Counted from the first letter of the stretch, positions 8,371 through 17,032 are shown. The stretch: 64,000 nucleotides of DNA from an uncultured Clostridia bacterium (GCA_944383305.1 CALWOZ010000003.1:1-64000), one strand, 5' to 3'. Made by a program: numbers and translations. Notes: generated by a model from the letters alone, not told the origin.

Positions 8371-9369
8371 ATGAAAAAATTAGTAAAACTTTCAATTACA
8401 CTTTTAATGGCATCAAGCCTTTTTGCTTGTAGTGCTAACACAACTCAAACTGATACTTCTAGTCAGACAGAAGTTACATCTAACCAATCTTCAGATGCTA
8501 CTGATAATAATCAAGCTACTGAAGGTGAGATTACTATTACTCATTCTAAAGGAACAACTACTGTAAAAACAAATCCTAAAAAAGTTGTAGTTTTTGATAT
8601 GGGTGCTTTAGACATAATGGATAAATTAGGAGTTGATGCTGAGTTTGCAGTTCCTGTAAGTAGTGTACCTTCTTATTTACCAGAATATGAAAATGCTACT
8701 AATGCTGGTGGTATAAAAGAACCAGATTTAGAAACTATTTACACATTTGCACCAGATGCAATCTTTATAAGTGGTAGACAATCTGATTATTATGACCAAT
8801 TAAATGAAATTGCTCCTACTGTATATGTAGATTTAGATACTACAAAATATATGGAAGATTTAAAAACTAATGTTCTTAACATTGGTAAAATCTTTGGTAA
8901 AGAAGACTTAGCTTTAGAAGAATATAATAAAATTGAAATTAAAGTAAATGAAGCTAAAGAAAAAATTAGTAATATTGATGATAGAGCCCTTATTATATTA
9001 ACAAACAGTGGTAAAATTAGTGCTTATGGTGCTGGTTCAAGATTTGGTATTATCCACGATACTTTAGGCTTTAAAGAAGCTGATGAAAATATGTACGCTG
9101 ATACAGAAATTACTACTCACGGTAAAGAAGTTTCTTATGAATATATTTCTGAAATCAATCCAGATATTTTATTTGTAGTAGATAGAGATGCTGTTACAGG
9201 TGGTGAAAGTGATGCTACTTCTACGTTAAATAATGATTTAGTTAATAATACAAATGCTGGTAAAAATGGAAAAATTGTTATGCTTGATCCAGAAGTTTGG
9301 TATATAGTTGCTGGTGGTTTAAGCTCAGTTAATACTATGATTGATGAAGCAACAAGTGTATTACAATAA
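8371..9369 (+). CDS. siderophore-binding lipoprotein (YclQ/FatB/CeuE type)
   Basis: A 332-residue periplasmic-binding-protein-family lipoprotein. The signal peptide ends in the lipobox LFAC with Cys20 as the lipidated residue; a Ser/Thr/Gln-rich tether follows, then a bilobed Fe-siderophore domain. The blocks VVVFDMGALDIMDKLGV, GGIKEPDLETIYTFAPD and VMLDPEVWYIVAGGLSSV match CeuE/FatB/YclQ. It captures the ferric siderophore at the outer face of the membrane and hands it to the permeases. AAAGGAG precedes the ATG. Last gene of the operon. Confidence 0.92.
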   Translation: MKKLVKLSITLLMASSLFACSANTTQTDTSSQTEVTSNQSSDATDNNQATEGEITITHSKGTTTVKTNPKKVVVFDMGALDIMDKLGVDAEFAVPVSSVPSYLPEYENATNAGGIKEPDLETIYTFAPDAIFISGRQSDYYDQLNEIAPTVYVDLDTTKYMEDLKTNVLNIGKIFGKEDLALEEYNKIEIKVNEAKEKISNIDDRALIILTNSGKISAYGAGSRFGIIHDTLGFKEADENMYADTEITTHGKEVSYEYISEINPDILFVVDRDAVTGGESDATSTLNNDLVNNTNAGKNGKIVMLDPEVWYIVAGGLSSVNTMIDEATSVLQ

Positions 9370-9393
9370 AAATCAATTTTTTTAATAATTAAT

Positions 9394-9430
9394 GGAAAAC
9401 GGCGTAGCCTATAAGGCTACGTCGTTTTCC
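9394..9430. terminator. 17-bp near-perfect hairpin after the siderophore operon
   Basis: Arms 9394-9410 and 9414-9430 pair over 17 bases with a single G-T wobble and a three-base loop. There is no clean T-run on the plus side, so it may be a terminator or the end of the decayed mobile element whose debris starts right here. It is unusually GC-rich for this genome. Confidence 0.55.
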
Positions 9431-9720
9431 ACTTTATAGGGTATTAAACACAGCTTAATTCCTATAATGTCATAAGAAATATCAATTTCTACACTGTCCC
9501 CTTTGACTTGTATGGTGTAGACATATATCACCTTGTCTGTTATTTCTGCTCCTGTTCATAAGGTTGGAGAGAATTTGAAATCTACTGTCGCATAATTTTC
9601 CGTTGGCATCGTCTTGGTAAATACGCTTAAATAATCTTAAGTTTCTCTATCTAGTGTTACGCTTGTGTCAGTTTCCACCACTTTGGATTTCTGTTTTCCC
9701 TCGTATCTTTACATAGTAGA
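9431..9720 (-). pseudogene. remnant of a large serine recombinase (C-terminal region)
   Basis: No open frame survives. Minus-strand translation gives, in shifting frames, LRLFKRIYQDDANGKLCDSR (about 9570-9640) and VIYVYTIQVKGDSVEIDIS (about 9460-9530). The first resembles the coiled coil of DUF4368-type serine recombinases (LYEDNVxGKLSDERF); the second resembles their C-terminal beta segment. In-frame stops and frameshifts separate the pieces. It fits the recombinase end of an integrative element that has decayed. Confidence 0.5.
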
Positions 9721-10248
9721 TTTTCTTGTTTATATAACGGTAATGCCATTTATTGATAATATTCAAAAAAGGTGTAAATATTGTTTTGTACTATATATGA
9801 TATCTATAAACTACACTCATATAGTCACACAAACTCCGACATTTATCTTCAATTATGGTGACTAATTTAGGGGTATTCAAAATTTGCTTCCGAATATCCA
9901 TCGTCTATAAAAAATTGAAAATTGGCAAAATGACTTTATTTTGAGTATTTACTTAAAATCACTTTTTGATTAATAATGCTGTTGCTATCCCTCTATAACT
10001 GGCAATCACACGACAAATATCATAGAAGATGGTAATTTTATCATACTGCATTAACATAATTTCTGTTACTTTTATGAGATGGAATCACATACAATTTACG
10101 AGTTATATGTTCTCTTTCTATGATTATTATATATTAAAATTAATATATAATTTTAATATTGTAATCTTAATATTTTCCAATAATATAGATTATTTTTTAT
10201 TTTTATAATATAATTAGTACAACAAACAAATCGTTATGGAATTGATTT
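9721..10248. other. non-coding stretch, probably further mobile-element debris
   Basis: No convincing gene is seen on either strand. A short minus-strand fragment around 10000-10050 (reading YDKITIFYDICRVIASYRG) is not recognised. An A/T-rich palindromic stretch lies near 10130-10165. Base composition is mixed compared with ordinary intergenic DNA here, consistent with decayed foreign coding sequence. Confidence 0.4.
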
Positions 10249-10640
10249 ATGAGAATTTTGTTATATATAATAATTCAATGTACTTTGGGAATAGCACAAA
10301 CATTATTGGGCTTTATAGTATTTTTAATAAATATAAAAAATAAACATTATTTTTATAATGGTGCAATTATTACTGAAAGAAATGTCCCATCAAGTGTATC
10401 ATTAGGAATATTTGTTTTTACAACAACAAATCCTATGAAAGATAAAAGAATCAAAAATAAAATTCCAGATAAAGAGTTAAGTATAAGACTTTTAATTCAT
10501 TAATATGGACATACAATTCATTCACTTATATTTGAGCCATTATATAAATTATAATTTATTAATCAGATTATTTGTAAGCTTATCAGAAATGATAGACTCT
10601 TTTTATACCCAAAATGGAAGGAGTAAGGGAAATTGCAATA
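10249..10640 (+). pseudogene. inactivated HExxH membrane metalloprotease-like gene
   Basis: The frame opens at ATG 10249 with a hydrophobic N-terminal helix and runs 84 codons to a TAA at 10501-10503. Reading through, the frame gives H-stop-YGHTIHSLIF, so the stop occupies the place of the glutamate of an HEYGHT zinc-protease motif (one base change, GAA to TAA). A second stop follows within 20 codons and the rest is out of frame. The intact ancestor was probably a small membrane metalloprotease. Its function is unknown. Confidence 0.65.
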
Positions 10641-10661
10641 ATATTATACCTTAATAATTAT

Positions 10662-10940
10662 TTAAAATTGATTGATTTGCTTAATGATGAAATTAAAATA
10701 ATCACCATATCTGAAAAAATCCATCTGTCTTTTTAATAAAGATAAATCTTCAATTATTTTTAATAGTTTTCCCTTTTCTTCTTCTATATCGTTTTTAATA
10801 ACATCATCATTTGTATAATCATTAATTAATTTTCTAATAAAGTCAGATTTAGATAGTCTGGATTTATTAGATTTTTATACTGACATTTACTTTTCATCTT
10901 CATTTAAAAATACATTAATTTTAATATTTCTTTTTGTCAT
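10662..10940 (-). pseudogene. MobC-like mobilization (ribbon-helix-helix) protein with two internal stops
   Basis: From ATG at 10940 a single uninterrupted frame of 92 codons reads MTKRNIKINVFLNEDEK, then TAA, MSV, TAA, then KSNKSRLSKSDFIRKLINDY and a charged helical tail ending with TAA at 10664-10662. N-terminal beta strand plus RLSKSDFIRKLI helix is the pattern of relaxosome accessory proteins of the MobC type. The two stops (codons 18 and 22) are explained by CAA/AAA or TTA to TAA changes. It marks the region as derived from a mobilizable element. Confidence 0.72.
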
Positions 10941-11109
10941 AATTAGCTTTATCCTTTCAAAATAAGGATATGTGAAATTCCCATAATAGAATTTGTGTAG
11001 GATCACAAATTTAGTGCTGGCTAGTACAGGTATTTTAATTTGTCCTCACTATGATAAGAAGTACACAACCAATCCAAAATAAACTTTTTATTAACTTTGT
11101 CTACTCATC

Positions 11110-11138
11110 TTCATTTTTTCTCTAATGTCTGCTATAAT
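11110..11138 (+). promoter_or_regulatory. possible promoter of the TetR gene
   Basis: A consensus TATAAT is present at 11133-11138, with a weak TTCATT 17 bases upstream. Downstream, GAAAC-AATA-GTTTC (about 11155-11168) and an overlapping TGTT-GCGA-AACA form short inverted repeats that could be the operator of the TetR protein itself. Confidence 0.45.
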
Positions 11139-11189
11139 AAGAAACAAATGTTGCGAAACAATAGTTTCCAATTATAAGGGAGGATAATT

Positions 11190-11771
11190 ATGCCGCCGAA
11201 ATGCAAGTTTACACGAGAAGAAATCATCAAAACAGCATTGGATTTAACAAGATCAGAAGGAATTGACGCCCTAACAGCAAGGTCGCTAGGAGCAAAGCTA
11301 GGCTCATCACCAAAACCCATTTTTACAGTCTTTGAAAATATGGAGGAAGTGCAGGAAGAAGTCTGGAAAGCTGCTAAACAACTGTATGCCCAATATATTG
11401 AAATGGGTTTGCAAGAAACCCCAGCTTTTAAAGGTGTAGGTATGCAGTATATCCTATTTGCTATTAAGGAGTCCAAGCTATTTCAGCTTCTCTTTATGAC
11501 GGAGTGGCCACAGAAGCCGTCTATCTATAGCGTACTTCCTGTTATCGAAGAAAACTACCTACAAATTCTCGCATCTGTTCAGGATAGTTATGGCTTAGAC
11601 CAGCCTGCCGCCGAAGTCCTTTACCGTCATTTGTGGACATATTCCCACGGAATAGCAGCACTTTGCGCCACCAATCTCTGCTCATTTACAACAAATGAGA
11701 TTGGAAAAATGATGAGTGTGGTATTTAATGGTGTATTAAAAGAAATACAAAATCAAAATACGGAGGTATAA
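11190..11771 (+). CDS. TetR/AcrR-family transcriptional regulator
   Basis: The 193-residue protein has a typical TetR DNA-binding head (about residues 8-50: FTREEIIKTALDLTRSEGID, then ALTARSLGAKLGSSPKPIFT) and an all-helical ligand domain. GGGAGG lies 6 bases before the ATG. Codon choice is richer in G and C (GCC, CTC, CCG, GTC) than in neighbouring genes, which suggests transfer from another low-GC bacterium. It is intact although every neighbour for 2 kb on each side is broken. Its likely regulatory target, the membrane-protein gene starting 3 bases downstream, is dead. Confidence 0.9.
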   Translation: MPPKCKFTREEIIKTALDLTRSEGIDALTARSLGAKLGSSPKPIFTVFENMEEVQEEVWKAAKQLYAQYIEMGLQETPAFKGVGMQYILFAIKESKLFQLLFMTEWPQKPSIYSVLPVIEENYLQILASVQDSYGLDQPAAEVLYRHLWTYSHGIAALCATNLCSFTTNEIGKMMSVVFNGVLKEIQNQNTEV

Positions 11772-11773
11772 AA

Positions 11774-12211
11774 ATGGAACAATTTGGATTTTCTATGTTA
11801 TGGTATTGGCTTGCCTATTTTATCGTCACAGGTATCGGTATAGCACATACAATTTTTAATATTTTGGTTCTCCATATGAAATCTATGAAAGATGGATCGG
11901 GTATGGGAGAAGGATATGAAAAAACAAAGCCGTAGCACCCTTTATACAATATAATTATCTTTCCGATTTTTGCCTTACTCTATCTAAAAGATCTGCCAAC
12001 AGTGACATTATCTAATGTGATTGCCACATCTCTTTTATGGGGAACAATTACAATTGTCTTTGACCTTGTATGATGGGTACTTATCAAGCATCCGTGGTCT
12101 ATGTCTTTTAAAGAATTTTATGTGGATTATCAACCTTGGATTACCCTTGTCTATCTTACTATCTACGCAAGTCCGTTTATGGCTTACTTTATCATAAGAG
12201 GTATATCATAG
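11774..12211 (+). pseudogene. polytopic membrane protein gene with two in-frame stops
   Basis: A single frame of 145 codons runs from ATG 11774 to TAG 12209-12211. It is interrupted by TAG at 11933-11935 (codon 54) and TGA at 12071-12073 (codon 100). The translation shows about four hydrophobic helices with segments such as YWLAYFIVTGIGIAHTIFNI, TSLLWGTITIVFDLV and WITLVYLTIYASPFM, plus a conserved-looking EFYVDYQPW. No shift in frame has occurred, so decay is recent. It was probably co-transcribed with, and controlled by, the TetR gene. The family is not recognised by name. Confidence 0.78.
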
Positions 12212-12260
12212 CGACAAATATAATGATTACAGGCAAAAATTAAGGATTTTATATACAATC

Positions 12261-12934
12261 AAACCACCTGTTAAACTGGTGGTTTGTTCAGCTTTATAAG
12301 TACTTTTTTCTTGTTGTAAAATGGCCTGACAACTACACTACTATTTTGTAGCTGTCACTAAAGTGGATATTTTTTTGTCTACTTATTCTCTCTAGGGTCA
12401 ATATATTCTCTTAAACTTGATTCCTCGATACATCTTCTTATAATTGATTTTTTATATATTCTTTTATAGCATTTTGATTTCTTTCCATTATATATCACAT
12501 CCTCTATCAAAAATCTCTATTACCATATTTATATTTTAAATTTGCATGCCTATCGAATATCATCAAACTACTTTTACTTTTTAAATATCCCATAAATTGT
12601 GATACACTCAAATGTGGTGGTATTTCTAATAACATATGTATATGGTCTTTACATACTTCTGCTTCTATTATTTTAACTCTCTTCCTTTCGCATAACATTC
12701 TTAATATTTTTCCTATATCAGCTTTTAGCTTTCCATATATTTCTTGTCTCCTATATTTTGGTGCAAATACTATATGATATTTGCATCTCCATTTAGAATG
12801 TGATAAACTATTTATGTCACTCATGACAAAACCTCCTATGATTTTATTTTCGGTTGCCAGTCCATCTTTATTTTATCATAGGAGGTTTTTCCTTTTCTAT
12901 AAGAATTTTTACCTACCACCAGCATAGCTGATGG
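12261..12934 (-). mobile_element. degenerate IS200/IS605-type element (copy 1)
   Basis: A dead tnpA is bracketed by hairpins: AAACCACC/GGTGGTTT (12261-12268 with 12278-12285) and a second stem (12327-12337 with 12347-12357) on the low side, and CCACCAGC/GCTGATGG (12916-12934) on the high side. Length of about 0.67 kb and subterminal hairpins instead of terminal inverted repeats fit the single-gene IS200 group. Confidence 0.7.
12391..12824 (-). pseudogene. tnpA: IS200-type transposase tnpA, disrupted
   Basis: The first 105 codons from ATG 12824 encode the HUH-transposase core, including KDHIHMLLEIPP (HUH motif) and FMGYLKSKSSLMIFDRHANL. The frame then stops just after KYKYGNRDF, where the intact copy continues with the FWCKGYYVDTVG segment. 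Further downstream, RNQNAIKEYIKNQL and a degenerate C terminus can be read with stops and shifts. The catalytic tyrosine region is therefore lost from the product. About 75% identical in protein to the intact neighbour by eye. Confidence 0.85.
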
Positions 12935-12967
12935 TTTATATCAAGCCTATTCGGTGTGTAGTCAAGA

Positions 12968-13674
12968 CCACCCGTTCAACGGGTGGCTTGCTCTAAACCT
13001 ATAAGGATATGTTGCTTGCTATGCCTAAAGGCATATTGAAAAGATTTGTAGGCAGCATTTTATTTTCAAGCAACTCCTTAAGGGGTTTTTTATGCTTTGG
13101 TATTCTTATCACCCGTAAACGGGTCTACGTATTCTTTTAACGTCATTTGATCTGTTGCTATATCTTCTTGTAATTGATTTCTTATATATTCTTCTATTAC
13201 TTTTTTGTTTCTTCCTACTGTATCTACATAGTATCCTTTACACCAAAAATTTCTATTACCATATTTATACTTTAAATTTGCGTGCCTATCAAATATCATT
13301 AAACTACTTTTCCCTTTTAAATATCCCATAAAACTTGAAACACTCAATTTAGGGGGGATACTTACTAACATATGTATATGGTCTTTGCAAGCCTCTGCTT
13401 CTATTATTTCTACTCCTTTTTGCTCACATAATTTTCTTAGTATTTTTCCTATATCTTCTTTAATTTTTCCATATATCACTTGTCTTCTATATTTTGATGC
13501 AAATACTATATGATATTTGCAATTCCATTTAGTATGTGCTAAACTATCATTATCCATTTTGCATACCTCCTTTGTTCTTATATGGCCTCTAAACTATATA
13601 TATTTTACAATTGGAGGTTATTTTTTTCTACTCATCGGCACGGCCTTTTTTGAACCACGTGTAGAACACGTGGT
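12968..13674 (-). mobile_element. IS200/IS605-type insertion sequence (copy 2, intact tnpA)
   Basis: One tnpA gene lies between subterminal hairpins. On the low side are a nine-base-pair stem (12968-12976 with 12978-12986), TATGCC-TAAA-GGCATA (13020-13035) and a short terminator-like stem near 13070-13092. On the high side is a perfect nine-base-pair stem ACCACGTGT/ACACGTGGT (13654-13674). About 0.7 kb, with no terminal inverted repeats, is typical of IS200. It lies immediately downstream of the rplQ terminator. Confidence 0.75.
13090..13557 (-). CDS. tnpA: IS200-type single-strand transposase TnpA
   Basis: A 155-residue Y1 HUH transposase that cuts and joins single-stranded DNA at subterminal hairpins. 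The HUH metal site is H60-I-H62 in KDHIHML, and the probable nucleophile is Tyr124 in VIEEYIRNQ. Full length for the family and an undamaged frame suggest that it is or was recently active. AGGAGG lies 8 bases before the ATG. The start region is close in sequence to the broken copy 0.7 kb away. Confidence 0.93.
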   Translation of the reverse strand: MDNDSLAHTKWNCKYHIVFASKYRRQVIYGKIKEDIGKILRKLCEQKGVEIIEAEACKDHIHMLVSIPPKLSVSSFMGYLKGKSSLMIFDRHANLKYKYGNRNFWCKGYYVDTVGRNKKVIEEYIRNQLQEDIATDQMTLKEYVDPFTGDKNTKA

Positions 13675-13690
13675 ATTCTGCATACAAAAA

Positions 13691-13721
13691 TTAAGCTGTA
13701 ATATAAAATATTACAGCTTAA
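13691..13721 (-). terminator. terminator of the ribosomal superoperon
   Basis: A perfect 14-base-pair stem (13691-13704 with 13708-13721) around a three-base loop begins 5 bases beyond the rplQ stop. On the minus strand it is followed by TTTTTG, so it is a good intrinsic terminator for the rpsJ-rplQ transcript. Confidence 0.85.
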
Positions 13722-13725
13722 AAAA

Positions 13726-14262
13726 TTAAATAAGTTCTATAATAACTTCTTCTGCACCATCACCACGTCTAGCACCAAGTTTAATTATACGAGTATAACC
13801 ACCTGGTCTTCCAACATATTTTGGAGCAATTTCTTCAAACATTTTTTTAGGCATATCAACAACAACTGTGTTGCTTCTTTTCTTTCTACCATCTGCAGGT
13901 ACTTCAGTTACAGGATAAAGTACGCTAAGCATTTTTCTTCTAGCATTTAATCTTGAAGGAAGATCTTTTTTAATAGTTTTATCAACTTCATCAAAAACAG
14001 TAACTTTTTTACCATTTACAACTTCCTTAATTCTTCTACCTTCAGAATCTTTTTTAGCTACTTTAGCTTTAACAGTAACTTCTTCAAAATTATCTTTTTC
14101 TTTAATAGCAAGAGTTATTAACTTTTCAGCTATTCTTCTAATTTCTTTAGCTTTGGCTTCAGTAGTTTTAATTTTGCCATGATATAAAAGGTTAGTTACT
14201 TGATTACGAAGTAACGCCTTACGTTGGCTTGATGTACGCCCAAGTTTTCTATATCCAGCCAT
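13726..14262 (-). CDS. rplQ: 50S ribosomal protein L17
   Basis: L17 lies near the exit-tunnel side of the large subunit. The protein begins [20 protein letters not shown] as expected and ends in the [19 protein letters not shown] block. At 178 residues it is longer than the 112-130 of most bacteria, because of a charged insertion of about 50 residues in the middle ([19 protein letters not shown] and flanks), as seen in several Lachnospirales. Two ATGs are adjacent; the second (14262) is preferred since it lies 7 bases from GGAGG. Last gene of the superoperon, 22 bases after rpoA. Confidence 0.95.
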   Translation of the reverse strand: MAGYRKLGRTSSQRKALLRNQVTNLLYHGKIKTTEAKAKEIRRIAEKLITLAIKEKDNFEEVTVKAKVAKKDSEGRRIKEVVNGKKVTVFDEVDKTIKKDLPSRLNARRKMLSVLYPVTEVPADGRKKRSNTVVVDMPKKMFEEIAPKYVGRPGGYTRIIKLGARRGDGAEEVIIELI

Positions 14263-14284
14263 CATTAATCCTCCTTAATAATAA

Positions 14285-15244
14285 TTATTCATCACTAGGA
14301 CTTAAAGCAAGCCCAAGTTCTGCCATTTTTCCAAGAACTTCTTCTAAAGACTTACGTCCTAGATTACGCACTTTCATCATATCATCTTCAGTTTTATTTG
14401 CAAGGTCTTCAACTGTGTTAATACCTGCACGTTTAAGACAGTTATAAGAACGAACAGAAAGGTCAAGCTCCTCTATGCTAAGCTCAAGAACCTTTTCTTT
14501 CTTGCCTTCTTCTTTTTCGACCATAATTTCTGTGTTTTTAGCGTTATCAGATAAATCAATAAATAATGCTAAATGTTCATTAAGTACTTTAGCAGCTAAA
14601 CTTACTGCATCATCAGGACTAATAGTACCGTTAGTCCAAATTTCAAAAGTAAGCTTATCATAGTCAGTTATTTGTCCTACACGAGTATCTTCAACAAGAA
14701 AGTTAACTCTTTCTACAGGTGTATATAAAGAATCTACAGGAATCATTCTAATAGATTGGTCTGGTTTTTTATTTTTAGCAGCCTCTACATATCCTCTACC
14801 TTTAGTAATAGTTATTTCCATAAAAAGTTTACTTTCAGGTCCACCACTTAATGTAGCAATGTGTAAATCAGGATTTACTATTTCTATATCCGAATCTACT
14901 TTGATATCACTAGCCTTAATTTCACCTTCACCACTAAAATCTATATAAGCCATTTTAGGTTCATCACTGCTACTATTATTTTTAATAGCAAGATTTTTAA
15001 GATTTAAAATAATTTCTGTAACATCTTCTTTAACACCTGGAATAACGCTAAATTCGTGTGGAACGCCATCAATTTTTATATTGCTAACAGCAGCTCCTGG
15101 CAAAGTAGATAAAAGTATCCTTCTTAAAGAGTTACCAAGAGTAGTACCATATCCTCTTTCTAAAGGTTGGGCAATAAATTTACCATATCTTTTATCCTCT
15201 GATATTTCAGCAATTTCAATGCGAGGTTTTTCAAATCCTAACAC
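14285..15244 (-). CDS. rpoA: DNA-directed RNA polymerase alpha subunit
   Basis: The 319-residue alpha subunit dimerises to nucleate polymerase assembly and carries the C-terminal domain that reads UP elements. The N-terminal domain contains [19 protein letters not shown] (about residues 31-49). The C-terminal domain has the helix-hairpin-helix [19 protein letters not shown] and [10 protein letters not shown]. The start is GTG at 15244, 8 bases after GGGAGG; no ATG fits the expected [11 protein letters not shown] start. It lies between rpsD and rplQ as is usual in Firmicutes. Confidence 0.97.
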   Translation of the reverse strand: MLGFEKPRIEIAEISEDKRYGKFIAQPLERGYGTTLGNSLRRILLSTLPGAAVSNIKIDGVPHEFSVIPGVKEDVTEIILNLKNLAIKNNSSSDEPKMAYIDFSGEGEIKASDIKVDSDIEIVNPDLHIATLSGGPESKLFMEITITKGRGYVEAAKNKKPDQSIRMIPVDSLYTPVERVNFLVEDTRVGQITDYDKLTFEIWTNGTISPDDAVSLAAKVLNEHLALFIDLSDNAKNTEIMVEKEEGKKEKVLELSIEELDLSVRSYNCLKRAGINTVEDLANKTEDDMMKVRNLGRKSLEEVLGKMAELGLALSPSDE

Positions 15245-15325
15245 TAATTTAACCTCCCTTATAAATATCTTAAACTAATAATATTTTTTAGGAAAAAAAT
15301 ATTTTTCCTAAAAAATATTAAATTA

Positions 15326-15916
15326 TTATTTAGAATATAACTCAACGATAAGTGTTTCGTTAATAGGTAAGTCAAGTTGTTCTCTAGAAGGCATAGTAAC
15401 AACACTACCTTTAAGATTTTCTGTATCTGCAGTTAACCAAGCTGGAACAACTCTTGAACCTGTAACCTCAAGTACATCTTTAAATCTTTGTAAGTCTTTT
15501 TTATTTTCTTTTACTTCAATAACATCGCCTACTTTAACTTGATAAGAAGGAATGTTAACTTTTTGTCCATTTACACGGATTAAATTGTGACGAACAATTT
15601 GTCTAGCTTCTTTTCTAGTACGACCAAGACCTAATCTATAAACTACATTATCAAGTCTAAGTTCAAGGAGCATAAGAAGGTTTTCACCAGTAATACCGTG
15701 CATATTATCTGCTACTTTGTAGTAGTTTCTAAATTGTTTTTCTAAAACACCATATATAAACTTAACTTTTTGTTTTTCTTTTAATTGAATACCATATTCG
15801 CTTAATTTTCTCATTGTTCTTTTACGTTTACTAGGTTTTTTAGTAACACCAAGAACAATAGGGTCGATACCAAGGTATCTGCATCTTTTAAGAACAGGAC
15901 CCATATCTCTAGCCAT
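15326..15916 (-). CDS. rpsD: 30S ribosomal protein S4
   Basis: S4 initiates 30S assembly by binding 16S rRNA. The 196-residue protein has the N-terminal S4 region, here lacking the CxxC zinc site found in some relatives (it begins MARDMGPVLKRCRYLGIDP), and the S4 RNA-binding domain around LELRLDNVVYRLGLGRTRKE (about residues 89-108). In many Firmicutes rpsD stands elsewhere, so its place between rpsK and rpoA follows the enteric/clostridial alpha-operon order. AGGAGG precedes the ATG. Confidence 0.95.
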   Translation of the reverse strand: MARDMGPVLKRCRYLGIDPIVLGVTKKPSKRKRTMRKLSEYGIQLKEKQKVKFIYGVLEKQFRNYYKVADNMHGITGENLLMLLELRLDNVVYRLGLGRTRKEARQIVRHNLIRVNGQKVNIPSYQVKVGDVIEVKENKKDLQRFKDVLEVTGSRVVPAWLTADTENLKGSVVTMPSREQLDLPINETLIVELYSK

Positions 15917-15949
15917 CTTTAAATAGCACCTCCTAATTTATATTAATGA

Positions 15950-16351
15950 TTAAACTCTTCTTCTTTTTGGTGGTCTACAACCGTTGTGAGGAACTGGTGT
16001 AACATCTTTAATCATAGTTACATCAAGACCAGCTGCTTGTAAAGCACGAATAGCAGCTTCTCTACCACTTCCAGGACCTTTTACAAAAACTTCAACTGTT
16101 TTTAAGCCATAATCTTTAGCAGCAAGAGCGGCTTTATCAGCAGCCATTTGAGCTGCATAAGGAGTAGATTTTCTAGAGCCTCTAAACCCTAATTCACCAG
16201 CACTTGCCCACGAAAGAGCATTACCAGAAGCATCTGTAATAGTTACAATTGTATTATTAAAAGTTGACTGAATATGTGCTTGACCACGCTCAACAACTTT
16301 TCTGTCGCGACGTCTACGGCCTGTAGATTTTTTCACTGTCTTTTTAGCCAT
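15950..16351 (-). CDS. rpsK: 30S ribosomal protein S11
   Basis: S11 sits on the platform of the 30S subunit near the E site. The 133-residue protein has the family pattern [40 protein letters not shown] and the C-terminal [13 protein letters not shown]. The N-terminal 17 residues are strongly basic ([16 protein letters not shown]). It lies 33 bases upstream of rpsD in the same transcript. Confidence 0.97.
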   Translation of the reverse strand: MAKKTVKKSTGRRRRDRKVVERGQAHIQSTFNNTIVTITDASGNALSWASAGELGFRGSRKSTPYAAQMAADKAALAAKDYGLKTVEVFVKGPGSGREAAIRALQAAGLDVTMIKDVTPVPHNGCRPPKRRRV

Positions 16352-16376
16352 TTAACTCTAAACCTCCTTCAAAAGA

Positions 16377-16745
16377 TTATTTTTTCTTATTAGCAACAGT
16401 TCTTCTAGGACCTTTTCTAGTTCTAGCATTAGTTTTAGTTTTTTGTCCTCTAACAGGAAGACCTTTTCTATGACGGATACCTCTATAGCATCCAATCTCA
16501 ACAAGGCGTTTAATATTAAGAGCAATTTCTCTTCTTAAATCACCTTCAACAGTTTGAGTAGCATCGATTACTTCACGAATTTTAGCTACTTCATCGTCAG
16601 ATAAATCTCTTACTCTAGTGTTTGGGTCAATGCCAGCTTCAGCTAATATTCTGTTAGAACTAGCACGTCCGATGCCATATACATAAGTAAGACCAATTTC
16701 TATACGTTTCTCTCTTGGTAAGTCAACACCCGCAATACGAGCCAT
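16377..16745 (-). CDS. rpsM: 30S ribosomal protein S13
   Basis: S13 lies in the 30S head and bridges to the 50S. The 122-residue product begins [20 protein letters not shown] and ends in the basic tail [12 protein letters not shown]. The ATG at 16745 is used: an in-frame GTG 12 bases upstream directly abuts the GGAG and would add residues absent from the family. [20 protein letters not shown] is the rRNA-contacting segment. Confidence 0.97.
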   Translation of the reverse strand: MARIAGVDLPREKRIEIGLTYVYGIGRASSNRILAEAGIDPNTRVRDLSDDEVAKIREVIDATQTVEGDLRREIALNIKRLVEIGCYRGIRHRKGLPVRGQKTKTNARTRKGPRRTVANKKK

Positions 16746-16901
16746 TAATTCTTGCACCTCCTGAAAATTAGGTTATTAATAACCTTTAAGATTATATTTT
16801 TCTTTTATAAACATATATTTAACATACTTTAAATATTAAAATTAAAGTATTAGTATCAGTTTGACTGATTTTTAAAGGTTCTCGTACCCTTAAATACCAT
16901 A
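16746..16901. other. spacer upstream of rpsM with several short palindromes
   Basis: This 155-base gap between rpmJ and rpsM is one of the widest in the cluster. It holds a 16-base perfect palindrome (16770-16785), a TACTTTAA/TTAAAGTA stem near 16820-16850 and ATCAGT-TTG-ACTGAT near 16855-16870. A secondary promoter or an attenuating structure for the alpha part of the operon is possible. No gene is seen. Confidence 0.35.
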
Positions 16902-17015
16902 TTAACCTTGTTTTTGTTTATGTTTAGGGTTTTCACAAATAACTCTGATAGCCCCTTTTCTTCTAATTATTCTGCATTTTTCACACATAGGTTTAACAGA
17001 TGGTCTAACTTTCAT
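16902..17015 (-). CDS. rpmJ: 50S ribosomal protein L36, zinc-ribbon form
   Basis: A 37-residue protein starting [19 protein letters not shown]. Cys11, Cys14, Cys27 and His32 form the zinc ribbon of the C+ form of L36. AAAGGAG lies 7 bases before the ATG (17015). It stands between infA and rpsM, its normal place in Firmicutes. Confidence 0.96.
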   Translation of the reverse strand: MKVRPSVKPMCEKCRIIRRKGAIRVICENPKHKQKQG

Positions 17016-17032
17016 TTTCTAAACTCCTTTCA

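Noticed and set aside
9665-9865. Plus-strand frame of 66 codons in the decayed region
   Set aside because: Lies antisense to the recombinase remnant, has no ribosome site and no recognisable features.
11774-12211. Recoding of TGA as tryptophan or TAG read-through in the membrane-protein gene
   Set aside because: TGA would fit a Trp position, but all intact genes here use TGG for Trp and neighbouring genes of the same region are also broken, so simple decay is the better reading.
13517-13729. Plus-strand 70-codon frame at the IS200/rplQ junction
   Set aside because: Spans the IS end hairpin and the rplQ terminator; no coding signs.
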